A DNA stretch of 62,000 bases from Diphasiastrum complanatum (Eukaryota > Streptophyta > Lycopodiopsida > Lycopodiales > Lycopodiaceae), in contig CM055104.1 of assembly GCA_029204225.1 (NCBI GenBank), forward strand, positions 44,051,148-44,113,147. The letters are read 5' to 3'. This document shows positions 23,367 through 33,481 of the stretch, in pieces; positions within the stretch are counted from its first letter, which is position 1, and the number at the start of each line of letters is the position of its first letter. The notes beneath the pieces are model-generated. The model searched no databases. It was not told the origin of the DNA and saw only the letters and a program-made list of their open reading frames with translations. A program made the translations under genes and the position numbers.

Positions 23367-23479
23367 TACTGGATAGACAAGTCCGGATCACAAAAATGGC
23401 TTTGTTTGAGCACACAACTTAGTCTCCATTTTATCATGCCACAAAACTGTATAATAATTTTTTTTTTGGTTGTACACCT

Positions 23480-23728
23480 GATATCGGAATAAAGCACGGA
23501 AGTACGACTGCTCAGGATCCTCTTTAACTTGTGCGCATGGATCCGATATTGGAGCATGCGATATCGGACTGGAGCGCGGATGTACAATTGCTAAGAATTC
23601 TCTTTAGCTCGTGTGCTTGGATCCGATATCAGTACAGACATGAGATATCAGACTGGAGCTCAGATGTACAACTGCTCGGCTTTCTCTTCAGCTAGCGCAC
23701 TTGGATCCGATATTGGTACGAATATTTA
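23480..23728. repeat. Three 80-83 bp tandem repeats in the Copia-B leader
   Basis: Units starting gatatcgga or gatatcaga at 23480, 23560 and 23643 share the words gatgtacaa, ctgctc and ggatccgatat. The array sits between the primer-binding site and the gag start. Tandem repeats in the untranslated leader are known from plant LTR retrotransposons and may arise by template switching during reverse transcription. Confidence 0.85.
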
Positions 23729-24254
23729 AAAAAAGGAGAATATAAGAACTTTAAGAGGGAATATTCCAGATTTTCTACTTCGGCGCGACGGCTACGCCTC
23801 CTCCTCTTTGCTTAGATTTCGAAATGAGTGATCTTTCAAACGGACAGATATCAGTAATGTGAAAGGTATGAAGCCTCAAAGCTCTAAATGGCAGTACTAG
23901 ACATTGTCTAGTGTGATTTGCAGCACCCCAAACAAACAAATGAGAGATTTCTTGGCACAACTCTTTGACAAATGATACTTTTCACAAAGACTAAAAAAAA
24001 ATATTGTAAAATTTTTCCGCTCAATAGATTTTCAATCTGTCTGATGCTGCCTTGGCCTTTCCGATGCCTCCGGGACTATGTCTTCGTTCCCCACGAATAA
24101 TTGTGAGCTCCAAAACCTACAAAATACATCAATTTTTTTTTCTTCCAGCCGTTTTTGTCTCTTCAAGCTTTCACCTCCTGTGAAGAACTTTCTCACTTCG
24201 TTGCGGAGCCTGTGACAAGCTGTATCCATTGATCAGGCACGCAGGACTATCGTA

Positions 24255-24266
24255 GCTCTGATACCA
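24255..24266 (-). other. Copia-B primer-binding site
   Basis: gctctgatacca on the plus strand is the complement of the plant initiator-Met tRNA primer-binding site, TGGTATCAGAGC. It lies flush against the 5' LTR. Confidence 0.95.
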
Positions 24267-24533
24267 TGTTAACAATCAGAAATGCAACATCAAGCATTCA
24301 CCATAAGCAATCACCAAGTAGGGAGACGGAAGAAGAACACGCAATATCACTCTATCACACACTAACTTCATACTGAATATAAAATGTACATATAAACCCT
24401 GAACCCTGATAGAGAGAGAAAACCTACAAATAGACTAATAGACTAGCCTACGGCTAATTACAGCTAGTAACAACTATCAACATTAATGTACATCGTAAAC
24501 AATAACAATGAAGTTTATCATTGATTTCTAACA
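24267..24533 (-). repeat. 5' LTR of Copia-B
   Basis: 267 bp, same length as the 3' LTR, with about 15 differences counted by eye. Followed by the TSD caaag at 24534-24538. Confidence 0.95.
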
Positions 24534-24538
24534 CAAAG

Positions 24539-24907
24539 TTGGTGCCTAGGTATTATGGTCCTTTTAAGGTTATCCAAGGGATAAACAAGGTCGCATACAA
24601 ACTAGATCTTCCAACTAACATTGGAATTCATCTTGTTTTTCACGTTAGTAAATTGAAACCCTCGTTGGGGTTTGGATAAACCATGGTCCTTGTGGAAGAT
24701 CTAGTGGAGCTTCTTCGTGATGAGTCCACGAGTGGACCACCTGAACCTGAGGCGATTGTTAATAGCTGGCAGAAAACTCTAAGGAATAAAGTGCTTCGAG
24801 AATTTTTAGTTAGGTGGAGGGGCAAATCGGTAGAAGAGGATACCTGGGAAAAGGAGACTGATCTCCAGAAGAATTTTCCAAATTTTTTCCTACAAGGAAA
24901 AATTTAA
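24539..24907 (+). pseudogene. Chromovirus integrase C-terminus and chromodomain
   Basis: Resumes the frame interrupted by Copia-B: KLVPRYYGPFKV and IHLVFHVSKLKP are the conserved integrase C-terminal (SH3-like) words. A TAA follows at about 24677-24679, then an open frame (24683-24907, 74 codons) holding a chromodomain: EAIVNSW, then EFLVRWRGKSVEEDTWE with the two Trp residues, then DLQKNFPNFF. In chromoviruses this module is thought to direct integration to chromatin with particular histone marks. The domain itself is uninterrupted, but the TAA separates it from integrase. Confidence 0.88.
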
Positions 24908-24911
24908 GTTT

Positions 24912-24923
24912 AGAGAGAAGGAA
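24912..24923 (+). other. Gypsy-2 polypurine tract
   Basis: agagagaaggaa directly precedes the LTR start TGTTACATACC. It would prime plus-strand DNA synthesis. Confidence 0.85.
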
Positions 24924-26121
24924 TGTTACATACCTATGTAACTAGCAGTACTTCAATGACCCCTATATGTCCATTTGATATTGGGGGCTAAATGACAAGT
25001 TACCCTTGGATAAGGGGTACCCTAGGATTAAGGGTAGGTGCCTTTGGATAAGGACAGACAAGTGACTATACCTTGGTCGGAGATATGGAATCAAGTTACC
25101 CTTGGATAAGAGGTACCCTTAGGATTAAGGGTATGTGCCTTTAGATTAAGAAACTGGTTTCCTTGGATAAGGGCAGGTAGGTGTCTATGCCTTGGTCGGA
25201 GCTATGGAACCTAGTGAGGTGTTAGAAAGTCATTACCATGACTGTTTTGGCTATTTTTTTAAACCTTGGGCCTCAACCTTGAACCATATCACTTTATTGG
25301 TCTTGGACCAAAGTATACAAACACAACTTGGGCAATGGGACCTAGTAGGAGGGCGCACTTCCAAGGTGTCCATTGAGTTCCCAACTCCCACAAGAAAGGC
25401 ATTCAAAGAGTCATAGGTTATGGAAGAAGTCTCTTGACCTTCCATAAGCCTATGAAGGTTCTTTAACTCCCCTAGGCCTCTCTCTTTCTCATTTGTTGTG
25501 CATGGAACTCCATAGTGTATTGGAGGGTGCCATTTGCCATCTATGTGAGAGGAGGAGGACACCCATAAGGAGGGGGAGAGATCTGTTTTGTTTGCTATGC
25601 TTATGCTCTAGTGTGGCTACTAGTGTATAGAGTGTTTTCTTGTGTGTAGTATGCTTAGGATTTGGATCTTACTTATGGTATGGGACATAAGTAGGGTTTG
25701 GATCTTGAGTATACTATGGTTTGTGGTGGTATGCTTGTGATTAGTTATTGCTTAGTGTGCAAAAAAAAGTACAAAAAGGACCAAGAGTGGATCCTAATCT
25801 GATCCTCAAGAGGGATTGGTTGTCAGATTACTTGATCTATCAATCTACTTCAGATTAAGATCAATCTAGATCAATTCTAGACACAAAATCCTAACAAGAA
25901 CAATCATTAATTGAAGGTAAGTGTACTTTATGGTTTCACACGTGTGAAATACTGTCTGAGTACGGACTCCAACACATTGATAGAACCTCAAAACAATCAA
26001 AACAAATGTAGACAAATGGAGAGAATCACTCAAAATTGCTTCCAAAACCAAGATTGGTGTCTCACCATGATTATGGCCAAATGTGGCTCTATATTGCATT
26101 TTGAACTTGAAGCTCCATCCT

Positions 26122-26280
26122 TCACCACCCCTTGCTTTGGTTCTCCTTGGATGGATTGGTCTTCTTTTTGTAGCATCTTGAGAAAAAATATCCTCCCTTG
26201 CCACAAAGGTTGCACTCAGGATCCTTTCTTTCCTTCAATAGGATGCCACCTATTGATGCCATGTGAATAAAAAACTGTGA
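26122..26280 (-). pseudogene. Copia-C gag zinc-knuckle fragment
   Basis: Minus-strand frame with ECNLCGKGGYFFSRCYKKK, a CX2CX4HX4C zinc knuckle in which the His is replaced by Tyr. It resembles the knuckle of Copia-A (CFFCGKKGHYAFEC). The fragment is cut at the 26094 deletion point. Confidence 0.7.
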
Positions 26281-27915
26281 TATGATTCTACAAATGTAAT
26301 TTGTGACTTTAAAGAGACTAGATTTGAACATCTTTAACAATCTAGAATGATCTACAAAAGATCTAGCTCACAAACCTAAGAATCAATCTTCACACTAATG
26401 ACTAGTCACTTGGAAACTTTGCTTTGATCACTAGGACAAAAGCACACAATCTTTGAATCAAATCACAAAATAAATCAGATCCAATATCCTATTGGACTCA
26501 TTAAATACTAATGACTTTTTCTTTTGAAAGTTGAAATGGATATGAAAAAGATTTGACACCTAGATTTTCCTTTTCACTTGACTAGTTCTCTCAACACTTG
26601 AGATTCTTGAACAAAAGATGGGTTTTGTTTCAAATACATGAAAATCAAACTTAATCACTTCTTTTGGACTCACTCTTGACCCAAATAATCTCACTCTTGA
26701 GATTTGGAATGAATTTGATTTGATGAAAACAAACTATACCACCAATTTTTCACAAAGCTTAAAAATTAGACAACTAGAGATTCACGAAGATCTCAACCAT
26801 ACATGAATACTCAAATATGGACTTCTCCTCATTCTAGACATCAAATGGGATCACAAATTGACCCTCACACTCTCACAAAGAAAGTTGAATAGAACTAATT
26901 TGAGTTTCATACATACTATGTCAATTTTTGCTCAATAAATTGAATTCAATCACTCCTATTGGTTCCATCAATTACTCTACCTTTTAAGACTTGGAATGAA
27001 ATTCAAAATCAAAAGTGGTGATTTTTCTCAATAAGATATTGTGCTTCAAAGAGCTAATGCCACTTAGAAAGATTTGATCACCTAGGAAGAGACAAACTCT
27101 CCACCAATAACAACACATAATGAGCTTCTAGATCTTGCCCTCTACAAAGGAAGGAACTCTTAGAAAATTGGATCTCTCTCTACACATTTGCCATAGACAC
27201 CTTAATGAATTTTTTCAAACCTTATGATCACTCAAACAAATTGAGTAGGGTTGAACAATGTGACTTGGATCTCAATCTCTTTTCTAGAACTCTCAATTGA
27301 AGCCAATCTATGTCAAATTCTACAAAAGATTTGCATAGATGCTCTATATGCACTAGAAACTCTCAAAGGTTTCACTTGGAGGACAGATCCAAAGATGTTT
27401 TCTAGCAAATTGATGCTTCTAAACTTGACCCTATCACTCTTGAACAAATCTAGAGTGATGGTACAGTGGATTTCAACCTCTCACCTTGCATATCACTCCT
27501 TAATCTATGATTTTTAGCAAAATCTCTCTCAACTTTAACATACACTCAAAAAATCAGAGAAGATCAATTAATTCACCTAATTCAAGCTTCAATTTTAATT
27601 TTTTGACTGATCTAATCCGAGAACTAATCAAAAGATTAGATTCACTATAGAGATTTTGCACCAAAAATCACTCAAATTGGGTATGTGAGCCAAATTCTAC
27701 AAAATTTTGAAATTTCTCAGTAAAAATAGGAGCTGTATGGCCTCACACGTGTGAAAAGGGTTCCTACAGCCCACAACAAGATCTGGACCAAAAATTTTGA
27801 GGATAGCTATCAAATCCAACTCGCTACACAAAATTTGACTAGTTTCCAAAAAACTGCTAATTTTGGCTTTGATTTGGATTAACCCTATCAATTTCAACAA
27901 AAACTCTTGTACTTG
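26281..27915 (-). other. Copia-C untranslated leader
   Basis: 1.6 kb of AT-rich sequence with no supported frame, lying between the primer-binding site and the gag remnant. It contains a tcacacgtgtga-type palindrome near 27745, like those in the LTR. Confidence 0.7.
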
Positions 27916-27927
27916 GCTCTGATACCA

Positions 27928-28762
27928 TGTGCAAAAAAAAGTACAAAAAGGACCAAGAGTGGATCCTAATCTGATCCTCAAGAGGGATTGGTTGTCAGAT
28001 TACTTGATCTATCAATCTACTTCAGATTAAGATCAATCTAGATCAATTCTAGACACAAAATCCTAACAAGAACAATCATTAATTGAAGGTAAGTGTACTT
28101 TATGGTTTCACATGTGTGAAACACTGTCTGAGTACGGACTCCAACCTGAAAATCAAGTACACATTGATAGAACCTCAAAACAATCAAAACAAATGTAGAC
28201 AAATGGAGAGAATCACTCAAAATTGCTTCCAAAACCAAGATTGGTGTCTCACCATGATTATGGCCAAATGTGGCTCTATATATACAATAAGTGGGAGCTC
28301 GTGGTACTGATCATCCCTCTAATCTCACATGTGTGAAGGTGCTTTGTCATATGATGATTCATCATGCAAAACTGACACTTGGACAAAACCTTCTATTTTG
28401 AGCACTTTTGGTCTATTTTCCTTCTATATGGAGATCTACTTGGAAATCTTCTAGAACTCAAAATTCGCCTACTTCAGCTTATTCCACATGTGTGAGCTGT
28501 CCTCTACACATGGGATATGACACCTAACCAAAGGATGTGGCTCATGCAATCAATAGATTGATGCCATGTGTCATATGTCTAGAAAACTAGTTTTTGGCCT
28601 TTTTAGCCACTAGAACTTGAATTAAATCATATGTACAACCTATATGATTATGGTACATGACAAGTACACTATTTTCACACGTGGGAACAGGCTCCACACA
28701 TGTGTGTTTATCTATATACAAGATTTTTGGCCTCTACCAAGCTTATTTTTGCATTTTTCACA
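27928..28762 (-). repeat. Copia-C 5' LTR with repeated CACRTG palindromes
   Basis: 835 bp LTR carrying at least six copies of a CACATG/CACGTG core in CA/TG palindromic settings: 28107-28120, 28324-28336, 28484-28496, 28506-28514, 28674-28687 and 28694-28707. Such E-box/G-box cores bind bHLH and bZIP factors in plants. A promoter role here is inference. Confidence 0.88.
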
Positions 28763-29120
28763 CTTAGCAAGGGGGTGCTAGATTAGCCAAGTTACAGGAT
28801 TGCATGTGCTAGCTAGCTGTGGTTGGGTGGTGAATACTTGAGGCCACTTGTTATCTACCTCTGTGATTAGGATTAGGGACATAGGTGCTAGCTAGCTATG
28901 GTTGGGTGGCGAATACTTGAGTCGACTTGTTATCTACCTCTGTGATTAGGATTAGGAACACAGGTGGAGGAGAGATCCATGGAGGCTTGAAGATCCTTAC
29001 TTGCAGGTGGAGACATCCTAGCTTGGAGTTGGGGATCATCTTGGAGATTGCAGGTTACTTGGAGGACCTTTGGAGCCACTACCTTTGGATTTGGAGGACT
29101 TCTTGACTTCATTTGTAAAA

Positions 29121-30007
29121 GAATGGCAGACTGGAAACAATTTATAGATTTGCTCAAGGAAATGATGGCTTAGAAGGACACACCAATCCTCACTATTTTT
29201 GTTTTCAAATGATGAATGGGGAGCCAACCATGCAATGGAAATACTATTCTAATGATGGAGACAACGCATGGAGTGAACCAAAGGAATAATGTCCTTTATT
29301 GATTATTTGCGGTTCATGAGCCAGAAGTTTTCAGAATACAAGGATCGCAATGATGCACGTGTGGTTGAGACCACAAAACTTTTCGAATATCTTTCCAAAT
29401 AAAAGATGTTGTCAGGATCAATATATAGCCAAGAAGCTTTTTGCCCACAATCCTTGCCAACCACTTTCGATTCATCTGTATCAACTTCGATCACTGAGGT
29501 TGAAATGGATGTAGAGTTATTACCCCGGAGGTTTTGTGGGCGAAAAGCCGATGCACCTTTGGTTGAATTCATCCCACGTAGAGAAGTTGTGTTAAGCAAG
29601 TTCGTTGCAATGCGGCCTCCAGATGAAGATGTTGTGGAGGGTTCCATACCTATTTGGGTGGCAAAAGTTGTCAAAATAAGAAAAACTCAAAAGGCTTGGC
29701 CACAGAGTTTTAAGCATTATGGTACGAACCAAAATCTAATCAACGACGTAGAAACCAGAGACAAATTGACAACTCGGAGCTGTACAAAAATTGCTTAGAG
29801 AAAGAATGGATTATGAACAACGACGGACCACAATATATGGATGTAGATACTGTTGTTCATGCATGGAAATCAAAGGCAAAAGAAACAGTAAAAGCACATG
29901 GCTATACTGTGGAAAAATCAATATCTATTCCGAAAATATCAGTGGCACATATGAAAGAATAATTGTCCAAATTATCCGATGAATGTGTAGTTGATATTGA
30001 TGAGTAG
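29121..30007 (+). pseudogene. DUF7869-like gene, downstream half
   Basis: Starts at the Gypsy-2 TSD. MADWKQFIDLLKE follows in frame from the upstream half ending VEILD at 16576. In shifted frames come PHYFCFQMMNGEPTMQWKY (near 29190), SFIDYLRFMSQKFSEYKDR (near 29295), FVAMRPPDED with IPIWVAKVVKI (near 29610-29680), a WYEPKSNQ word (near 29730) and SVAHMKE near the end. It terminates at TAG 30005-30007. At least three frameshifts and several stops show it is dead. The arrangement of a WVAKV segment and a WYEP segment after the HTHEDIDQ core fits the C-terminal part of the same family. Function unknown. Confidence 0.55.
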
Positions 30008-30993
30008 AGTAGTTGTAGAATCCTGATTACAATCTTTGTGTCCATAATTATAGGACTTGTAATGTATTAGTGAGTGTTGGCGGATTTCGAATCTGCAACA
30101 AGTGCAAATTTGGCTTCAAAAGACGTGTTAATATAATTCATTTTGTAAATTCAGTTGTAAATCCAACTTGGCAATTTTGTAGAAAGACGACTTTTTTTGT
30201 ATGCTAGGGTGTGGGCATGTCACCCTATAAGTAAATCCTATTCCATGGCATGTGTATTGTAAGACCATGCCGATTCATGATGTAGACAATTTAACGATTT
30301 TTAAAAATTCTAAAGTTTGGAAATAGTTTCTAATTCTCAACCTTTAGAATATTAAATTAGTTGTTTACTTAGTCTAGTCTAAAAGGTTAAACTTTTACGC
30401 TATCTAGAATTGCACCAAAGTTGTGCATCTTTTGTAATAGTATTTTGACTAATGTAGGGCTTGGCCCAAGACCATTAATTATAAGTATGAACCACTTTTA
30501 ATGGCAAATGACACATTGTGATTAAATTTCTATGCCAATTGAGAGTTTCTTATAATATAGCTTGAAGTAGTATATGATTTAGTGATGTCTATGTTTCTTT
30601 TAAATATCAATGTTTAAGATTTTAAACATAGGAAAAGTTGTCTATGTTATTCAGATCGACACTAATTTTAGACATGATTATATATGATTTCCCAAAAACA
30701 TCCACCACAACCCCCTTAATCTAACAATTGGAATGCTAACTTCATTTGAATTATAAGTTCAGTGTATATGATACTCAAGAACCGAATTTATGTTGAATTT
30801 ACAATTATATTAGGTGCTCATAGCTATTGGAAAATATCATCAATAAATTTTAGACACTAAATTGTGACTCATTGATCAAATTTGTCTTGTTTGGCTTATA
30901 GTTGTATTGAATGAGATTCGAACTCAAGAGAAACACACTTCAACAATCAATAATTTTTTATTGTTTTTCTTATCTAGCTCTTTTGGTACCATA
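30008..30993. other. Non-coding stretch
   Basis: AT-rich, no gene recognised. The end near 30976-30993 (agctcttttggtaccatat) resembles a decayed primer-binding site in reverse complement, next to the short LTR at 30994. Confidence 0.4.
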
Positions 30994-31084
30994 TGTGGAA
31001 AATAGTCCAAAATAAATTAGAGAGTCCAAAATTGATTGAGACAGTGTTAGGAGTAACATTAAACTCCAACACTCCCCCTTAAGC
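30994..31084 (-). repeat. Very short copia LTR (78 bp) with polypurine tract
   Basis: 30994-31071 starts TG and ends CA. It is followed by ctcccccttaagc (31072-31084), the complement of a polypurine tract, and then minus-strand RNase H, so it acts as a 3' LTR. On the other side lies a decayed primer-binding-site-like word. Either this is an unusually short LTR shared by tandem elements, or a longer LTR with an internal deletion. Confidence 0.55.
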
Positions 31085-31845
31085 TTACTACTACAAAGCT
31101 GAATTCAAATTGAGACTTAACAATCCTACCATAGTAGAATGTTTTTCCCTTGACAATGGTTTTGTCAAAATATCAGCCAACATACTGTCTGTATGACAAT
31201 AGCTTAGTACAACGTCCTTGTTTTGAACTTTCTCTCTGAACCGTTAGAGCTATGCAGTTCTGATTGTCACACTGAAGTATAGAAGGGCCGATTTGTGGAA
31301 ATTGCAAATTTTGAATCTTCTAAGCCATATGATCTCCTTTACTGCTGATGTAGCTGCAACGTACTCATATTTCTTAGAGGACAACAAAATGCATTTCCGC
31401 TTTCTGCCGTTCCATGAAATGGGTCCTCTTGCAAAGAAACAAATATACCCAGACGTGGATTTTCTGGTATCAACATCTCCTGCCCAATCAGAATCTATAT
31501 AGGTAACTAGTGTAAGTGTAGCATCTGTATTTCCGTTGTAGCGCAAAATGTAGTGCCTCGTCGTTTGAATGTACCTCATTAATCGTTGTAGAGCCTTCCA
31601 ATGTTGTAGGCCTGAATTGGACAGGTATTGCGACAATGTGCTTACTGTAAAAGCTAGATCAGGACGTGTGCAGATCATAGAATACATTATCAATCCGATG
31701 ATGGACTGATAAGAATATCTCCTCATCTCTTTCTATTTTGCATCAGTTCTGGGGCACATGTCTTTGGATAGCTTGGATCCTGGATCCATTGGTGTGTCTA
31801 TGGCTTACAGTCCTCCATGCCATATCTGCAAAGTACATTGTTCAG
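31085..31845 (-). pseudogene. Copia-D RT end and RNase H fragment
   Basis: Minus strand. The RT connection has DCKPIDTPMDPGSKLSKD (near 31800), LIMYSMICTRPDLAFTVS and LQHWKALQRLMRYIQ. RNase H has YIDSDWAGDVDTRKSTSG and KYEYVAATSAVKEIIWLR, with its Glu context slightly changed. Frame breaks occur at about 31727-31745 and after about 31300. Upstream domains are absent: an LTR-like sequence begins at about 31850. Confidence 0.85.
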
Positions 31846-31849
31846 ACAA

Positions 31850-32325
<476 letters not shown>

Positions 32326-33380
32326 CAAACACCAAAACTACAAACGACTTTATGTTGATATTGTGAAAATATACAATACTAGGCTAATGAACAGATTGGA
32401 GTCAATCTATGTTGTCAACAACAAGAAGGAATATGCTCTGATTGTGCATCAACATATATCTGTTGACGACATCTCGAGATAATAAGAGGTGATGCATATG
32501 ATGTTAGCCTTGTAGTAGACAAAAGTGGAGATAAAAAACATAACACATGCTATATGTATATGATTGACTAGGACGGAACGGGCCTTTGGCATTTTGCGAG
32601 TAAATTTTTTTGCGAGTTTTGTGAATTTTTTTCTTGCCATCATTCAACAAAAAGATAGCACATGGTGTGCCATCCTTTTTATGCTTGTATTTATCGAGTA
32701 ACAAAGTATTTTGTGATGGACCTATTTAGAATTTGATGTATAGTCAAATTTTTAAGTATGTATCAAACCACAATTCTTGTTCTTAAAAATTCATGTAGTG
32801 GCATAAAAAGAGTAGCACACCATGTGCTACCATTTACTCGCAGAATGTCAAAACCCGAAGAGTTATTCATTGCAAGTGCCTTCTGAGTGTAGTTCAACAG
32901 GTTGAATTTGGGGGAGTTAGAAAAAAGTGGAAAAGAAAATCAAGGGTTATACCATGGAAATCTGAGGGAGTAAAAGAAAGTGAATAAGAAAGGTAATAGT
33001 AATACCATGCATCCAAGTGTCTTCTTAACATAGGAAACACTTATATATAGTGCTTCTTGGTCTAGGTCTAGCGAGCCCAACTCAAACATGATAACCCAAG
33101 TCATCATGTGTGGGAAGACAACTTAAACATTATGAAAAGACCAACACCTTAAAAGAAAATGTAGTTTGCCAAAAAAAAAATTGCTTCATTGATTTTTTTT
33201 TTTTGCCATGTCATTAAATAAGAGAGCTAAATATACAAGCTTAAAACTTTGTTCTTTTAAAAGATTGCTTTTACTCTTAAAGTTTTAACTTCTTTAGGAC
33301 TTATACTTGAGTTTGTAAAATGAGTACAACATCTCTCAAAAATTTAGTTTGTATTGTCAATAACTCAATTACGATAATGA
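32326..33380. other. Non-coding stretch
   Basis: AT-rich, with homopolymer A/T runs and no supported frame or element end. Confidence 0.45.
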
Positions 33381-33395
33381 TACCTCATAAAAATG

Positions 33396-33481
33396 CTTCT
33401 TGGTTTCCAAGGGAAGGCTCGAACTTGAGACCAAAGAAACTTTGGATGTCAAGCTAACCAATTGAGCCAACTCCCTTGGGT
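33396..33481 (-). repeat. tRNA-like mini-retroposon, copy 2, with 15-bp TSD
   Basis: 86 bp flanked by perfect copies of tacctcataaaaatg at 33381-33395 and 33482-33496. Read on the minus strand it has an A-box-like TGGCTCAATTGG and a B-box-like AGTTCGAGCC, and matches copy 1 at 1711-1802 over its length. The long TSD is typical of LINE-mediated retroposition. The insert consists of essentially nothing but the tRNA-like unit. Confidence 0.8.

Larger units (their letters stand above)
19873..24533 (-). mobile_element. Copia-B: complete-ended Ty1/copia element with internal deletion
   Basis: 4661 bp, minus strand, inside the Gypsy-2 integrase. The LTRs are 267 bp each (19873-20139 and 24267-24533), about 94 percent identical by eye. 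The TSD is caaag (19868-19872 and 24534-24538), with a canonical primer-binding site (24255-24266) next to the 5' LTR and a purine tract next to the 3' LTR. Removing the element and one TSD restores the chromovirus frame. Internally all copia domains are represented, but integrase is fused directly to mid-RT by a deletion near 21245, and there are several frameshifts and stops. It is therefore inactive. Confidence 0.95.
25756..28762 (-). mobile_element. Copia-C: young, pol-less copia derivative
   Basis: 3007 bp, minus strand, in the Gypsy-2 LTR. The TSD cttag is at 25751-25755 and 28763-28767. The 5' LTR is full length (27928-28762, 835 bp) with a canonical primer-binding site (27916-27927). 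The 3' LTR survives only as 25756-26094, which differs from the 5' LTR by two substitutions and one 15-bp indel. Internally there is a 1.6 kb non-coding leader and a short gag piece. Protease, integrase, RT, RNase H, polypurine tract and the U3 part of the 3' LTR are missing, removed by one deletion with its endpoint at 26094. It cannot move by itself. Confidence 0.92.
17536..29120 (+). mobile_element. Gypsy-2: chromovirus with nested insertions
   Basis: Plus-strand Ty3/gypsy element of the chromovirus clade, defined by the chromodomain after integrase. Retained pieces: end of RNase H and integrase N-part (17536-18176), integrase core (19330-19872), integrase C-part and chromodomain (24539-24907), polypurine tract (24912-24923) and 3' LTR (24924-29120, interrupted). 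Gag, protease, RT and most of the 5' LTR are missing or inverted. It carries three insertions: 18177-19329, Copia-B and Copia-C. The TSD gaatg is at 29121-29125 and, inverted, at 16576-16580. Confidence 0.83.
24924..29120 (+). repeat. Gypsy-2 3' LTR (split by Copia-C)
   Basis: Starts TGTTAC at 24924 and is interrupted by Copia-C plus one TSD (25756-28767, 3012 bp). It ends at 29120, giving about 1185 bp. The end (tttgtaaaa) lacks the usual CA, probably by one substitution, but the TSD gaatg follows directly. It contains a 96-bp-period duplication (units beginning ttacccttggataag at 25000 and 25096) and a 79-bp tandem duplication (28806-28884 and 28885-28963). Confidence 0.75.
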
